Shown here piece after piece: positions 33,866 through 42,849 of a stretch of DNA of 64,000 bases. A model generated the notes under the pieces. The model worked only from the letters and a program-made list of their open reading frames with translations. It did no database searches and was not told the origin of the DNA. The DNA comes from Bacteriovoracaceae bacterium UBA6153. Its GTDB lineage: Bacteria > Bdellovibrionota > Bacteriovoracia > Bacteriovoracales > Bacteriovoracaceae. Every line of letters starts with the position of its first letter. Position 1 is the stretch's first letter. A program made the translations under genes and the position numbers. The stretch is from assembly GCA_002428265.1 (NCBI GenBank), contig DIUR01000001.1, positions 124,001 to 188,000 on the forward strand, read 5' to 3'.

Positions 33866-35164
33866 TCATTTTTCAAGAATATCTTGAAAAATGTTTTTCA
33901 TGTCTTTTTCCATTCGCGCACCAAATTCATCTCGGGCAGCGAGGTCTAGGCCATTCACATCAATAGATTCAATAATAGTATAAAATGATTCTGGATTATT
34001 GAGTACATGTATTTCGTTGCCAACCAAACCACGGGCCAGGTCGTACTCGGTTGAGCGCTCTATAGCAGGTCCAGTAATCACAGCACTATTGGAAAAAAGT
34101 GGCTCTAAAACCGAGTGAATTGATCTCTCATAACCACCACCGACATAACTGAGCCCAAAAAGTGAATACAACTCACAAAGCACTCCGCCAGTTTGAAGGA
34201 TGACGATATCGTCTCCTTTATAGGGGTGCTCTTCATTGACGATGCCCGCACGGACAGCACCTCCAAAGATTGACTTCACAATACTGAGCAGCTTCTCACT
34301 CGTTTCATTGTCGAGTTTATGAGGCAATAAAAGAAGGTGCATCTCTCCTTTATTAACCTGGGAGATGAGTTCACTATTATTTAAAATGTTCAGGTCGCTT
34401 TCCCAAGCACTTCCAAGAATAATTTTTTTATGGCGAGGAATCCCCGAGAGTATTTTAATGTAGTCATTCATCCAAGATTTAGCAGCAATCGTGGCCTCGG
34501 CCGATTTATAGCGCTCTAACACTCTAGGAACTCTGAAATCACAAGAATAAACTTTTGATTTTTCACCTAGAAGCTCTTGGAAATTCTTTTTTTCAAGGTC
34601 AGTGGCCGCAACAACCATATCAAAAAATTTAAAACTCTCTTTTTTGTACCAGCTCATTTTTTTGAAGGCGCCCGAGATAAGAATGAATTTTTTATTAAAA
34701 AATTTCAGCATCATAAGTTCAGGAAAAAAATCATAACGACAAAAAATAACCACTGGTGCACTCACCCACTGCCACACACTTTTAAAATAAAGAAAATCAA
34801 ATGGAAATGCTGACAAGAGCGGAAGCCTCATCAGTCTTACCTGATTTGGATTTGCATTATAGAGGTTCTGGCATTTTACTTCGACTGAAGGAGATGAGTA
34901 TAAAATTTCAATTTTCAATCCCTTAATAAGCGCAGCACTCATCAACGAGCGTACTTGCTCCAATTCTCCCTCTGAAGAGACTTCAAAGCACAGGTCGGCC
35001 GAAAAAGAATTATGAAAAGCAGGATCAACGAAATTTTTGCGTTCAAAATTTAAGCGTTTTTTTAAAAATGGAACAAGCGGCCTTATAACCACCACTAAAA
35101 TGGAGATGAATGGTCGCAAAATTGTGAGCAATAAAAGAAGAATGGTAAAAAAAATTCGTGACAT
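33866..35164 (-). CDS. waaA: 3-deoxy-D-manno-octulosonic acid (Kdo) transferase-like glycosyltransferase
   Basis: A 432-residue membrane-anchored GT-B enzyme. The N-terminal hydrophobic anchor (1-30) is followed by SSEGELEQV, the equivalent of the Kdo-transferase ASGGE motif; later blocks are LPHKLDNE, GVLCELYSLFGLSYVGGGY and HSVLEPLFSNSAVITGP, the nucleotide-sugar end of WaaA/KdtA. WaaA adds Kdo to lipid A at the cytoplasmic face. The family signature is convincing, but the operon partners (Rossmann-like and pilin-like) are not LPS genes, so it could be a specialised paralogue. No Shine-Dalgarno site precedes the ATG at 35164. Confidence 0.72.
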   Translation of the reverse strand: MSRIFFTILLLLLTILRPFISILVVVIRPLVPFLKKRLNFERKNFVDPAFHNSFSADLCFEVSSEGELEQVRSLMSAALIKGLKIEILYSSPSVEVKCQNLYNANPNQVRLMRLPLLSAFPFDFLYFKSVWQWVSAPVVIFCRYDFFPELMMLKFFNKKFILISGAFKKMSWYKKESFKFFDMVVAATDLEKKNFQELLGEKSKVYSCDFRVPRVLERYKSAEATIAAKSWMNDYIKILSGIPRHKKIILGSAWESDLNILNNSELISQVNKGEMHLLLLPHKLDNETSEKLLSIVKSIFGGAVRAGIVNEEHPYKGDDIVILQTGGVLCELYSLFGLSYVGGGYERSIHSVLEPLFSNSAVITGPAIERSTEYDLARGLVGNEIHVLNNPESFYTIIESIDVNGLDLAARDEFGARMEKDMKNIFQDILEK

Positions 35165-35416
35165 CGACAGTCAGAATCTCAAACCAGTGCCAGCTTGTCA
35201 CTTATTATTGATCAAATGTAGGTGTACGGAACTTTGATGGAATCATTTCTTACTTTTTCTTACTATTCGCATTTTTTTAGACAAGTATTTAAAACAACAT
35301 TGTATTCTTGATTAAACTAATAAAGAATATCGAATCCGATTGCAAAGGTACTAGGAAGTAACTACGGATAGATAGACGCGAACTATTTTGAGAACTATTA
35401 AAGAGGAGTTAAAGCA

Positions 35417-36547
35417 ATGTTTTCTAAACTTACTATCATTCTAGCAGTTACGATGAGCTTAACGCTTGCTAGCAATGCATCTGCACAAACAAAAAGAGCA
35501 GATACAAAAAAAGCTGCAAATGCTAAGGCCGTTGAAGCTAAAAAGGCAGAAGAGGCACGTCTTCAAGCAGCAAAAAAAGCTGAAGAAGATAAAGCATTAG
35601 AAGAAAAAAGACTTAAGGATGCTGAAGCTGCTGCAGCAAAAGCTGAAACAAAAGACACTTCAGGCGTCCTTGGATACATGAAATCTCACTTTTCATTTTC
35701 TTACCATGGTGAATATGCCTTCGTAAGAAAAAACATCGAAAGCGCAAACGAAGACGACCACGACATTCAAGATGCTCGTCTTATGCACAACCCTACTTTA
35801 ATCTACCGTTTTTTACCGAACTGGAGATTATTAGTAACTTCAGAATTTAAATACACTGATGCTGAAGCGAAAAGATCTTGGATTAATCGCCACTATCGCT
35901 CACTCGTTTTATTAACACGAGAAAATGTTCTTACTGAAAAAGATCACGGTGTAAAATTAGACCTTGGTGTTGGACGCCGTGTATTCGACAGACAAGGCGG
36001 AGCTTTTCCAATTTATGGGAACAATCGTGTCAATGCCAGTGTCTCAAAAAAAATTAATGATAAATTAGCGACGTCATTCTTTGCACAATACTTAGCAAAT
36101 GATCCAGTTGCGGGAAAAATTGATGCGAACACATGGAAACATAGTGTTGAATTAATTCCATCATTCACTTACCAGATCACTGATAAAATTTCATATTTCT
36201 TCAATGATGACTTTATTATCAATACTCCTTGGCATGGTGATACAGATGAAGACATCGATATGTCTCACGAGATGAACATCGGGGTTGTGTCTTACCAATT
36301 CAATGATAAAAACAGCTCATACTTTCAGTTTAAGTACCTTCACTTCAGTGGAGATCCATTCAACAAAGTTACGGCAGCACTTGACTATTTCGATTACTAC
36401 TTAGGTCATACTTACTCTTTCTCTCCAAAAGTCAGTATTACTGGAGAGATTGGTAGTACAATGTTTAAGGCTAAAGACGGAAGAGACTTCTTTGCTAAGA
36501 GCATGAAGTATCCTGAATTTTACGTCTACTTCGACTGGGCCCTTTAA
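35417..36547 (+). CDS. Outer-membrane protein: coiled-coil N-terminus plus beta-barrel
   Basis: A 376-residue exported protein. Signal peptide of 23 residues (SNASA-QTK), then a highly charged Lys/Ala/Glu helix (25-78) that should form a periplasmic coiled coil, then from about 85 a series of amphipathic strands with aromatic girdle residues (FSFSYHGEYAF, WRLLVTSEFKY, KLDLGVGRRVF, SYQFND, YFQFKYLHF) ending YVYFDWAL. Barrel topology suggests 12 or more strands. It may bind peptidoglycan or span to the inner membrane through the coil. SD GAGGAG lies eight bases upstream. Monocistronic, with its own terminator. Function unknown. Confidence 0.72.
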   Translation: MFSKLTIILAVTMSLTLASNASAQTKRADTKKAANAKAVEAKKAEEARLQAAKKAEEDKALEEKRLKDAEAAAAKAETKDTSGVLGYMKSHFSFSYHGEYAFVRKNIESANEDDHDIQDARLMHNPTLIYRFLPNWRLLVTSEFKYTDAEAKRSWINRHYRSLVLLTRENVLTEKDHGVKLDLGVGRRVFDRQGGAFPIYGNNRVNASVSKKINDKLATSFFAQYLANDPVAGKIDANTWKHSVELIPSFTYQITDKISYFFNDDFIINTPWHGDTDEDIDMSHEMNIGVVSYQFNDKNSSYFQFKYLHFSGDPFNKVTAALDYFDYYLGHTYSFSPKVSITGEIGSTMFKAKDGRDFFAKSMKYPEFYVYFDWAL

Positions 36548-36558
36548 TAAATTTCAAT

Positions 36559-36597
36559 CTATTAGGGTCGGAGAATATCCGACCCCAATAGTCTTTT
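36559..36597 (+). terminator. Terminator after outer-membrane protein gene
   Basis: A 14-bp stem with one A-C mismatch (CTATT-A-GGGTCGGA / TCCGACCC-C-AATAG), a five-base loop and a short TCTTTT tail. Confidence 0.7.
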
Positions 36598-36678
36598 AAA
36601 TCTCTTCAATTCCACTCAATTTCCTCTCCATAATGCCGATAAATATCCTGAGACTAAACCTGAAGTAGGATATTGATC

Positions 36679-37833
36679 ATGCCAAATAACTTAGCTGTAA
36701 AAGCAAAAGATCTCTCAGAAATTCTAATGAGTGAAGAAGAAATGCTTAGATCACAGACGACGCGTGAACATCTTTTTGAAGTAAAAGACTCTCATGAAAT
36801 CTCGCTGGGATTTGCAGAGGTCTTATCTTTAAAAAATTATATTTATGATTACGAAGAAGATTCAAAAGGCCTAATGATCAGAAACGTTGAGGCCAAAGAT
36901 TGGATAACGGTTTTTGAGCACCCACTATTTCAAAGGCGAAGACCTCAACTCGTACCCGCTGCAAATCTTCAGGCCGATGATGATCAGCAATTTTTTGTTT
37001 TAAAACACGGACAAAAAACAGGGCCGTATGAGAAATTTGAAATGCTCTCAATGTTAGAGCAAAAAGAGATTCTCCTAACAGATATGGTTTCAACTAACAG
37101 TGGCCATACGTGGACTAAGCTTTATCAAATTGATAATTTCGACCGCCGTGTCTTAAAAGACTCAGATAGACTTCCAGGAGTTCCCGCTGAAGCTGTTCTT
37201 CGCGGAAATGAATCCGTCATTGCCCTTAGTCCTGAGACAGAAGCCATCACAAGTCTAGCTTATCTCTCTAATGTAAAAAGAGGAAAATCGGTTGAAAGAG
37301 ATAAAATTGAGTTCTACGCTGCTGATAAAAATGTCACACAAAGTTCAAGCTCACTTTATAAATGGCTTTTAGTGGGATCAATCCTCGGAATCGGCTATTT
37401 TCTTTTTCATATAAAAAATCAATTGAGCTCACCTTTTTCAAGTGCTCCTCCCGCTATAGGTGAGCAAGCTCAGATGTTAACACCTGTTGAGACACACACT
37501 GACTCACCCGCAGCGAGTAAACTGGGTGAACGAAGCAGAGTCAATCAAGTTAATGACCAGGGGCGATCTGGTGGAAAATTTGAAACAAGACAGATGAGAC
37601 CAATTACTCCAGCTAGTCGAAAATCTTTTATGGAAACTGGCAAGTATCAAGAAATCAACCGCGCTCCCGATGCTGCGGAAGACCCAAACTACTTCTATGA
37701 CAATACCAGCGCCATGGAGTTGGACCCTGTAAGGTCGCAGGTTTCAAGAGAGAATTTTGACAATAGTCAGGCCGAAAGTGAAGGCCCAATTCCATCTTCT
37801 GATAACTTATTTGAGAGTGAAGTTTCAAATTAA
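36679..37833 (+). CDS. Membrane protein with GYF_2-type domain
   Basis: A 384-residue protein starting at the ATG at 36679, eight bases after AGGA; an in-frame TTG six bases earlier is less likely. Residues 100-155 (FFVLKHGQKTGPYEKFEMLSML...WTKLYQI) match the GYF_2 (DUF4339) pattern, a small fold that reads Pro-rich or other peptide partners. A single transmembrane helix lies near 228-248 (WLLVGSILGIGYFLF), leaving the GYF part cytoplasmic and a disordered Ser/Pro/Gln-rich tail of about 135 residues outside. N-terminal 90 residues are unassigned. Probably an adaptor or sensor; no partner can be named. Confidence 0.65.
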   Translation: MPNNLAVKAKDLSEILMSEEEMLRSQTTREHLFEVKDSHEISLGFAEVLSLKNYIYDYEEDSKGLMIRNVEAKDWITVFEHPLFQRRRPQLVPAANLQADDDQQFFVLKHGQKTGPYEKFEMLSMLEQKEILLTDMVSTNSGHTWTKLYQIDNFDRRVLKDSDRLPGVPAEAVLRGNESVIALSPETEAITSLAYLSNVKRGKSVERDKIEFYAADKNVTQSSSSLYKWLLVGSILGIGYFLFHIKNQLSSPFSSAPPAIGEQAQMLTPVETHTDSPAASKLGERSRVNQVNDQGRSGGKFETRQMRPITPASRKSFMETGKYQEINRAPDAAEDPNYFYDNTSAMELDPVRSQVSRENFDNSQAESEGPIPSSDNLFESEVSN

Positions 37834-37923
37834 GAGATTGAATATCTATCAGTGATTGTCGATCCGATCTATTAAAGGTACGCTTTAGCTAAACCTTATA
37901 GAGACGTTTTGAGGACAATTAAT

Positions 37924-38628
37924 ATGAAAGAAATTACTCAAGAGCTACTAAACTCATTCAGATCCCCAGCATTTCCTGGCTCATATTTTTTGAGCTTTGA
38001 AGGAATTGAAGGTGCAGGGAAATCTACTCAAATCATTCGTTTGAAAAATCATCTTGAGCAAAAAAACTTTCGCGTTCTCGTTTTAAGAGAGCCGGGTGGG
38101 ACTCCTTTTGGAGAAAAAATGCGCCAGGCGATTTTAGAGACAAAAACTGAAATCACTCCCCTTGCTGAAGCTCACTTATTTGCTTCTTCAAGAGCGCAGC
38201 TTCTCACTGAAGTCGTATTAAAAGAGCTGGCAGTGCCAAACACTGTCATTATCTGCGACCGCTATATCGACAGCTCACTTGTTTATCAAGGCCACTCACG
38301 TGGATTAGGAATTGCTGAAGTCCTAAATATTCACAACGCCTTCCCTCTTAACTTAGTTCCGCACTTAACATTTTATTTAAAAATCAATGTCGACACTTCT
38401 GAGAAACGCCAAAAAATGAGAAATGCTCCAAAAGATTATTTCGAATCAAAAGGTGTAGAGTTTTATAAAAAATTAGTTGTTGGCTACGACACTGTTGCAG
38501 AGCTATTTCCCAATAGAATTTTAACTTTAGACGCGGAAGTGAGTCTGGACTCTATGACCATGACCATTCTCGATACAGTTGACAAACTTCTGGGGCAAAA
38601 TAAAAACACTCCTCAACTGGAAGAATAA
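37924..38628 (+). CDS. tmk: Thymidylate kinase
   Basis: A 234-residue P-loop kinase that phosphorylates dTMP to dTDP. P-loop FEGIEGAGKST near 29-39, DR(E/Y)-type motif in REPGGTPFGE, and ICDRYIDSSLVYQG near 118. The ATG at 37924 has GAGGA eight bases upstream; a TTG 15 bases earlier contains that ribosome site. The N-terminus is about 20 residues longer than usual. It is followed after five bases by the DNA polymerase delta-prime-like gene and then ricT, the tmk-holB-yaaT order known from Firmicutes and other phyla. Confidence 0.95.
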   Translation: MKEITQELLNSFRSPAFPGSYFLSFEGIEGAGKSTQIIRLKNHLEQKNFRVLVLREPGGTPFGEKMRQAILETKTEITPLAEAHLFASSRAQLLTEVVLKELAVPNTVIICDRYIDSSLVYQGHSRGLGIAEVLNIHNAFPLNLVPHLTFYLKINVDTSEKRQKMRNAPKDYFESKGVEFYKKLVVGYDTVAELFPNRILTLDAEVSLDSMTMTILDTVDKLLGQNKNTPQLEE

Positions 38629-38633
38629 TCTCT

Positions 38634-39323
38634 GTGATTGATCTGGGTGATCTTCAAAAAAATCTTGTCAAAAAATATGCTGAAGGCAACTTAGGATCAG
38701 TCTACCTCGCTCTTTATCCAGAGCAGACTGATCCTAAAAAATGGGGTCAGGAACTTCTTGCTCAAGTGACTCGTACAAGTGATCACCCGGATATTTTATG
38801 GGTGGAACGTGGTGAAGATGAAAAAGATTACAAGGTTGAATCTCCCGGGATTCTTGCTCTCCTTAAATTTTTAAATTACCGCGCTTATGAATTAAAAAAG
38901 AAATTTATTATGATTAATGATGCCCATTTAATGAGTGTCATCGTCTCTAATAAACTGCTTAAAGTTTTTGAAGAACTACCGGAAAACTTTTGTTTATTTC
39001 TTTTTTCTCCTCAAGACCAAGGCCTTCTCCCAACGGTAGAGAGCCGTGCGATTAAGATCCTTCTTCCAAAAGATCTCTCCAGTGAAGATTATGATGCTCC
39101 ACTTCAGGAGTTTGCATCTGCACAAGAGTTAATAGCGAATCTTAAAAAATCTGAACATCCTGAGCATGATGAAAAAAGATTTATCGAAGACTCCCTTATT
39201 AAGACCTTAAAGAGTGCTAATTATAAAGAGTGCAGCGATGCTCTAGAGAATCTTAAACACTTTGAGACCAGCTCTGACTTCAACAATTCAAAACTGTCTC
39301 GCCTCTCGCTTTTTTTTATATAA
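38634..39323 (+). CDS. holB: DNA polymerase III delta-prime-like subunit (short form)
   Basis: A 229-residue protein that begins with GTG eight bases after GGAAG. It keeps the clamp-loader ATPase core in outline: KKFIMINDAHLM (the Walker B position), a sensor-like block NKLLKVFEELPENFCLFLFSP and LLPTVESRAIKI, as in delta-prime/DnaX relatives. There is no P-loop and the zinc module is missing, and the C-terminal collar is much reduced (typical HolB is about 330 residues). This agrees with delta-prime being a non-hydrolysing part of the clamp loader. Gene order after tmk supports the call. Confidence 0.75.
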   Translation: MIDLGDLQKNLVKKYAEGNLGSVYLALYPEQTDPKKWGQELLAQVTRTSDHPDILWVERGEDEKDYKVESPGILALLKFLNYRAYELKKKFIMINDAHLMSVIVSNKLLKVFEELPENFCLFLFSPQDQGLLPTVESRAIKILLPKDLSSEDYDAPLQEFASAQELIANLKKSEHPEHDEKRFIEDSLIKTLKSANYKECSDALENLKHFETSSDFNNSKLSRLSLFFI

Positions 39324-39405
39324 AAAAATCAAATGACTTACTGCTATGAGCAGTGACCAAACTCATCGCAATCCTTAGAATATAAGGTCTTGACCCAATA
39401 CTTTT

Positions 39406-40956
39406 ATGGAAAATATTTTAATGCAATCTCCTCATAATATGGCCTCGACAACTATTGAAGACGCCGACACACTAGTAGAAGAAATTCCCGAAAACGAAAC
39501 TCTTGATATTGAAATTATTGAAGACAATGATTCTGATAATATTTCAAAAGAAGAGGCCCAGCAAAATTTTGACAATGATCAAAATGAAAAAGAAAACTCG
39601 CGTTTTAAAGATGGTGAAACGATCACTATGGTTCGCGTTCGTTTTCCCGGCAATGCGCGATCATTTCCATTTTTAATTGGAAAGCGCCGCTTTGCTTATG
39701 GGCAAAAAGTTATCGCCATGAGTGACCGTGGAATGAGTGTTGGTTATATCAATTCTTTTCCTTACGAAGTTGCTTTTAATAAATCAATGCTTCCTATCAG
39801 GTCAATTGCAAAAGTTGCTAGTGCCGAAGATATTCAGGCACAAATTGAGTTCAGGGAGTCAGAGAAAAAAGCTGAAGTCATCTGCATCAACTTAATTGAA
39901 AAATACAAACTAGACATGATTTTAACTCACGTTGAGTTTACTCAATTTGGTAAAAAGGCCGTCTTCTACTTCAATGCTCCGGCAAGAGTCGATTTCAGAG
40001 ACCTGGTTAAAGATCTCGTTTACGACTTAAAAATGAGAATTGAACTCAGACAAATTTCAGTCAGAGATAGAGCTGCTGCTATTGGTGCTATCGGTGCCTG
40101 TGGCCTTCAGACATGTTGTTCTTCTTTTTTAAAGAACTACGGCAACGTCTCAATTAAAATGGCCAAGAACCAAAACCTGGCCCTTATTCCTACAAAGCTT
40201 AACGGTGTATGTGGACAAATCAAGTGTTGTATTAAATACGAAGACGATGTCTATACAGATAAGAGAAAAAATCTTCCGCGTGAAGGCTCTTTTGTTAAGG
40301 CCAAAAATGGCGACAAAGGAAAAGTTTTAAAACTTCATATTCTAATCGAGCAGTTTGAAATGCTGACTGATACGGGCATCAAGCGCACGTACGCAGTCAA
40401 TCAGTATCATCCAAAAGACTCAGAACTTGATTCAACTTATAAATTTCCTGATACGTTTGAGCACATTACGAATGAGACTTCGACGGTCATTGGACTTACA
40501 AAAGAAGAAAAAGAAAAAGCAGATCAATTCATGGATCATAATCCATTCAAGACAATAGAAAAAAATCTTGAAGGAGCTGAGCTTGGTGTTGTGCAAAACA
40601 ATGATGAGTTCCAAGAGTTCAATGAAGATGGTGAGCACATCAGTACACCAGTGGCACCGCCTGTGCATCAACAATCTGCGAGAGAACCTAAGCGAGAGAA
40701 TCCGCCTCAAAGAGCTGGCCAACAACAAAGGCCTCCTCAGAGGGAACAACAAAGATCGCACCAAAGTTCTTCTCAAAACAACGCAGCAGGTGATGGGCAG
40801 AACGCCCCAATAGCTGGAGCTCCAGGTGAACCTCGCCCACCAGGACAAGGAAGAAACAGGAATCGCAATAGAAACAGAAATAGGAATAAAAACCGCGAAG
40901 GCGGATCGAGTACACAAAACACTGGCAACGACAACAAACCGAAACCGCAAAATTAG
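39406..40956 (+). CDS. ricT: PSP1-domain protein (RicT/YaaT family) with long disordered tail
   Basis: A 516-residue protein. After an acidic N-terminus (1-60) the PSP1 domain runs from about 70 to 330, with the family's cysteine-rich core: GACGLQTCCSSFLKNYGNVSIKMAK and NGVCGQIKCCIKYE. In Bacillus YaaT (RicT) works with RicA/RicF in an iron-sulfur complex affecting RNase Y; partner genes are not present here. Residues 400-516 are disordered: Gln/Pro-rich, then an RN-repeat (near-perfect Arg-Asn pairs at about 482-495), likely RNA-binding. The start is uncertain: ATGs at 39406, 39421 and 39439 all lack a Shine-Dalgarno site, and a TTGACC/TATTTT promoter-like pair lies at 39390-39419. Confidence 0.82.
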   Translation: MENILMQSPHNMASTTIEDADTLVEEIPENETLDIEIIEDNDSDNISKEEAQQNFDNDQNEKENSRFKDGETITMVRVRFPGNARSFPFLIGKRRFAYGQKVIAMSDRGMSVGYINSFPYEVAFNKSMLPIRSIAKVASAEDIQAQIEFRESEKKAEVICINLIEKYKLDMILTHVEFTQFGKKAVFYFNAPARVDFRDLVKDLVYDLKMRIELRQISVRDRAAAIGAIGACGLQTCCSSFLKNYGNVSIKMAKNQNLALIPTKLNGVCGQIKCCIKYEDDVYTDKRKNLPREGSFVKAKNGDKGKVLKLHILIEQFEMLTDTGIKRTYAVNQYHPKDSELDSTYKFPDTFEHITNETSTVIGLTKEEKEKADQFMDHNPFKTIEKNLEGAELGVVQNNDEFQEFNEDGEHISTPVAPPVHQQSAREPKRENPPQRAGQQQRPPQREQQRSHQSSSQNNAAGDGQNAPIAGAPGEPRPPGQGRNRNRNRNRNRNKNREGGSSTQNTGNDNKPKPQN

Positions 40957-40965
40957 GAGAGACCC

Positions 40966-41367
40966 ATGAAGAAGCTAATTATCCTTTGCTCACTTATGTT
41001 CACAACTTTTGCAGTCGCAGAAGTAAAAACAATTTCACCAGAAATTCAAATCGAAGTGACTGAAGAAAAAAATGCTCAACAACAATACAACTATAACTTT
41101 GGTGTTATTCCTGTAAATGCAAGAGCTCGTCACAACGTTAGAATTAACAATACTGGAAACAGACCACTGTATTTCCGTGATGCTGCTATGTATGGACAAG
41201 GCTTCGGTGCTGGACATAACTGCTGGGGAGTTTTAAACCCAAGACAAGCTTGTCTTGTGACTCTTGATTTCATTCCTTACTGGGAAGGTTACCACAATGC
41301 TCAATTCGCTATCTATTTTGATCAAGCTCAAATCTTTTTCAATATGAGTGGATTTGCACGTAGATAA
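40966..41367 (+). CDS. Small secreted HYDIN/ASPM-like (choice-of-anchor D) protein
   Basis: A 133-residue protein with a signal peptide (1-18, FAVA). The mature part is an all-beta, Ig-like domain: NYNFGVIPVNARARHNVRINNTGNRPLYF, then CWGVLNPRQACLVTLDFIP and a final strand, matching the ASPM-SPD-2-Hydin type in which the two cysteines form a disulfide. Such domains act as cell-surface or periplasmic binding modules. It starts nine bases after ricT with SD AGGAGAG and ends at a strong terminator. Confidence 0.72.
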   Translation: MKKLIILCSLMFTTFAVAEVKTISPEIQIEVTEEKNAQQQYNYNFGVIPVNARARHNVRINNTGNRPLYFRDAAMYGQGFGAGHNCWGVLNPRQACLVTLDFIPYWEGYHNAQFAIYFDQAQIFFNMSGFARR

Positions 41368-41391
41368 TTTTTTAAAATTAAATTATAAGCA

Positions 41392-41427
41392 AAAAAAAAG
41401 GCCATCTAAATAGATGGCCTTTTTTTT
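41392..41427. terminator. Bidirectional terminator between HYDIN-like gene and asnS
   Basis: A stem AAAAAAAAGGCCATC / GATGGCCTTTTTTTT with a six-base loop. Confidence 0.85.
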
Positions 41428-41429
41428 AT

Positions 41430-42842
41430 CTAAAAATCACAATTTTTTGGTGTTCTAGGAAACGGAATCACGTCACGAATATTGTTCATCCCCGTCACAT
41501 ACATAAGAGCTCTCTCAAAACCTAACCCAAATCCTGCATGAGGAACAGAACCGTAACGACGAAGATCTAAGTACCACCATAGTGGCTCCTTTTGCATCCC
41601 CATATCATCCATTCTCTTTTCAAGTTTCTCTAATGAGTCTTCACGTTGAGACCCACCGATGATCTCCCCGATTCCTGGAACTAAAATATCCATTGCTCGA
41701 ACTGTTTTTCCGTCTTCGTTTAGTTTCATATAGAAAGCTTTAAACTCTTTTGGATAATCCGTTACAATAACCGGCATTTTAAAGTGAACTTCGGCCAGGT
41801 ATCTTTCGTGTTCAGTCTGAAGCTCAGATCCCCATGTTGTCGGGTATTCGAATTTTTTAACAGCAGGGTCCACCTTCGCTAAAATTTCTAAAGCTTCCGT
41901 ATAAGTCACGCGCGTGAATTTTGAGTCGCGAACATGCTTTAAAGTTTCCATGTGGTTTTTATCAACTGTCGCATCTTCTCTTGAGTATAGGAACTCTAAC
42001 TCCGCTTTTGCGTGCTCCAGTGAATAAGAGATAAGATACTTAATATAATCTGTAGCAAGCTCTGCGATTTCATCCAGGTCAGCAAACGCCACTTCTGGCT
42101 CAATCATCCAGAACTCTGATAAGTGTCTTGTTGTGTTTGAGTTCTCTGATCTAAACGTTGGGCCAAAAGTATAAATTGATCCCAATCCCATTGCGTAACA
42201 CTCACCTTCAAGCTGGCCTGTAACCGCTAAGAAAGTTTCTTTTCCGAAATAGTCACGAGTGAAATCAAGTTTTCCATCTTTAGTTTTTGGAGCTTTCGTA
42301 ATATCTGAGGCCATGGTTGAAATGGTAAACATCTCTCCAGCACCTTCAGCATCAACCCCTGAAATAATAGGCGAATTTAAATAAAAGAATCCTCTATCAG
42401 AGAAAAATTTATGAGTGGCCATGGCCATATGGTGGCGCACTCTCATCACTGCACCAAAAGTATTAGTTCTGATACGAAGGTGGGCCTGCTCTCTTAAGAA
42501 CTCTAGCGAAGTTGCTTTTTTCTGTAATGGGTATGATTCATCCGTTTTGCCGATAATTTCAACAGACTTTGCCTGCATCTCGACTTGAGGGACTTTTCCT
42601 CCACCTTTAACCAGGCGACCTGTAATTGAAACAGCTGAACCAATTAAAAGTGCTGCTACTTCAGCGTAATTTGGAAGAACCTCATCAACGATGATTTGAA
42701 TATTGTTCTGGCAAGAACCATCATTTAAAACAATGAATGAGAATTTTTTAGAGTTTCTAACCGACCTGATCCAACCTTTAATCGTTGCATCTGTGTCGAC
42801 CAAATCTTGCGTTAAAATTTTATTGATGCTTATGCGGGCCAT
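41430..42842 (-). CDS. asnS: Asparagine-tRNA ligase
   Basis: A 470-residue class IIb aminoacyl-tRNA synthetase. An N-terminal OB fold binds the anticodon (TIKGWIRSVRNSKKFSFIVLNDGSC, 20-45), and the catalytic core has FRSENSNTTRHLSEFWMIEPE (motif 2) near 225-245 and GFGLGFERALMYVTGMNNIRDVIPFPRTP (motif 3) at the end. The TFRSENSNTTRHL...PEVAF wording and the terminal PRTPKNCDF separate AsnRS from AspRS. SD AGGA precedes the ATG. Seven bases separate it from the upstream PfkB kinase gene, so the two are probably co-transcribed. Confidence 0.97.
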   Translation of the reverse strand: MARISINKILTQDLVDTDATIKGWIRSVRNSKKFSFIVLNDGSCQNNIQIIVDEVLPNYAEVAALLIGSAVSITGRLVKGGGKVPQVEMQAKSVEIIGKTDESYPLQKKATSLEFLREQAHLRIRTNTFGAVMRVRHHMAMATHKFFSDRGFFYLNSPIISGVDAEGAGEMFTISTMASDITKAPKTKDGKLDFTRDYFGKETFLAVTGQLEGECYAMGLGSIYTFGPTFRSENSNTTRHLSEFWMIEPEVAFADLDEIAELATDYIKYLISYSLEHAKAELEFLYSREDATVDKNHMETLKHVRDSKFTRVTYTEALEILAKVDPAVKKFEYPTTWGSELQTEHERYLAEVHFKMPVIVTDYPKEFKAFYMKLNEDGKTVRAMDILVPGIGEIIGGSQREDSLEKLEKRMDDMGMQKEPLWWYLDLRRYGSVPHAGFGLGFERALMYVTGMNNIRDVIPFPRTPKNCDF

Positions 42843-42849
42843 TTTATTC

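Noticed and set aside
35330..35416. Possible cyclic-di-GMP (GEMM) riboswitch before the beta-barrel gene, suggested by GCAAAGG and GACGCGAAC
   Set aside because: The spacing and the conserved GEMM core and tetraloop elements do not line up; no expected P1 stem is visible.
39390..39419. TTGACC/TATTTT as a firm promoter of ricT
   Set aside because: It would start transcription within the present coding frame and there is no ribosome site at any of the three ATGs; noted only as making the start uncertain.
40432..40950. A 172-codon open frame antisense to the ricT gene
   Set aside because: It is the complement of low-complexity Gln/Arg/Asn codons, which rarely form stops; the product has no plausible composition.
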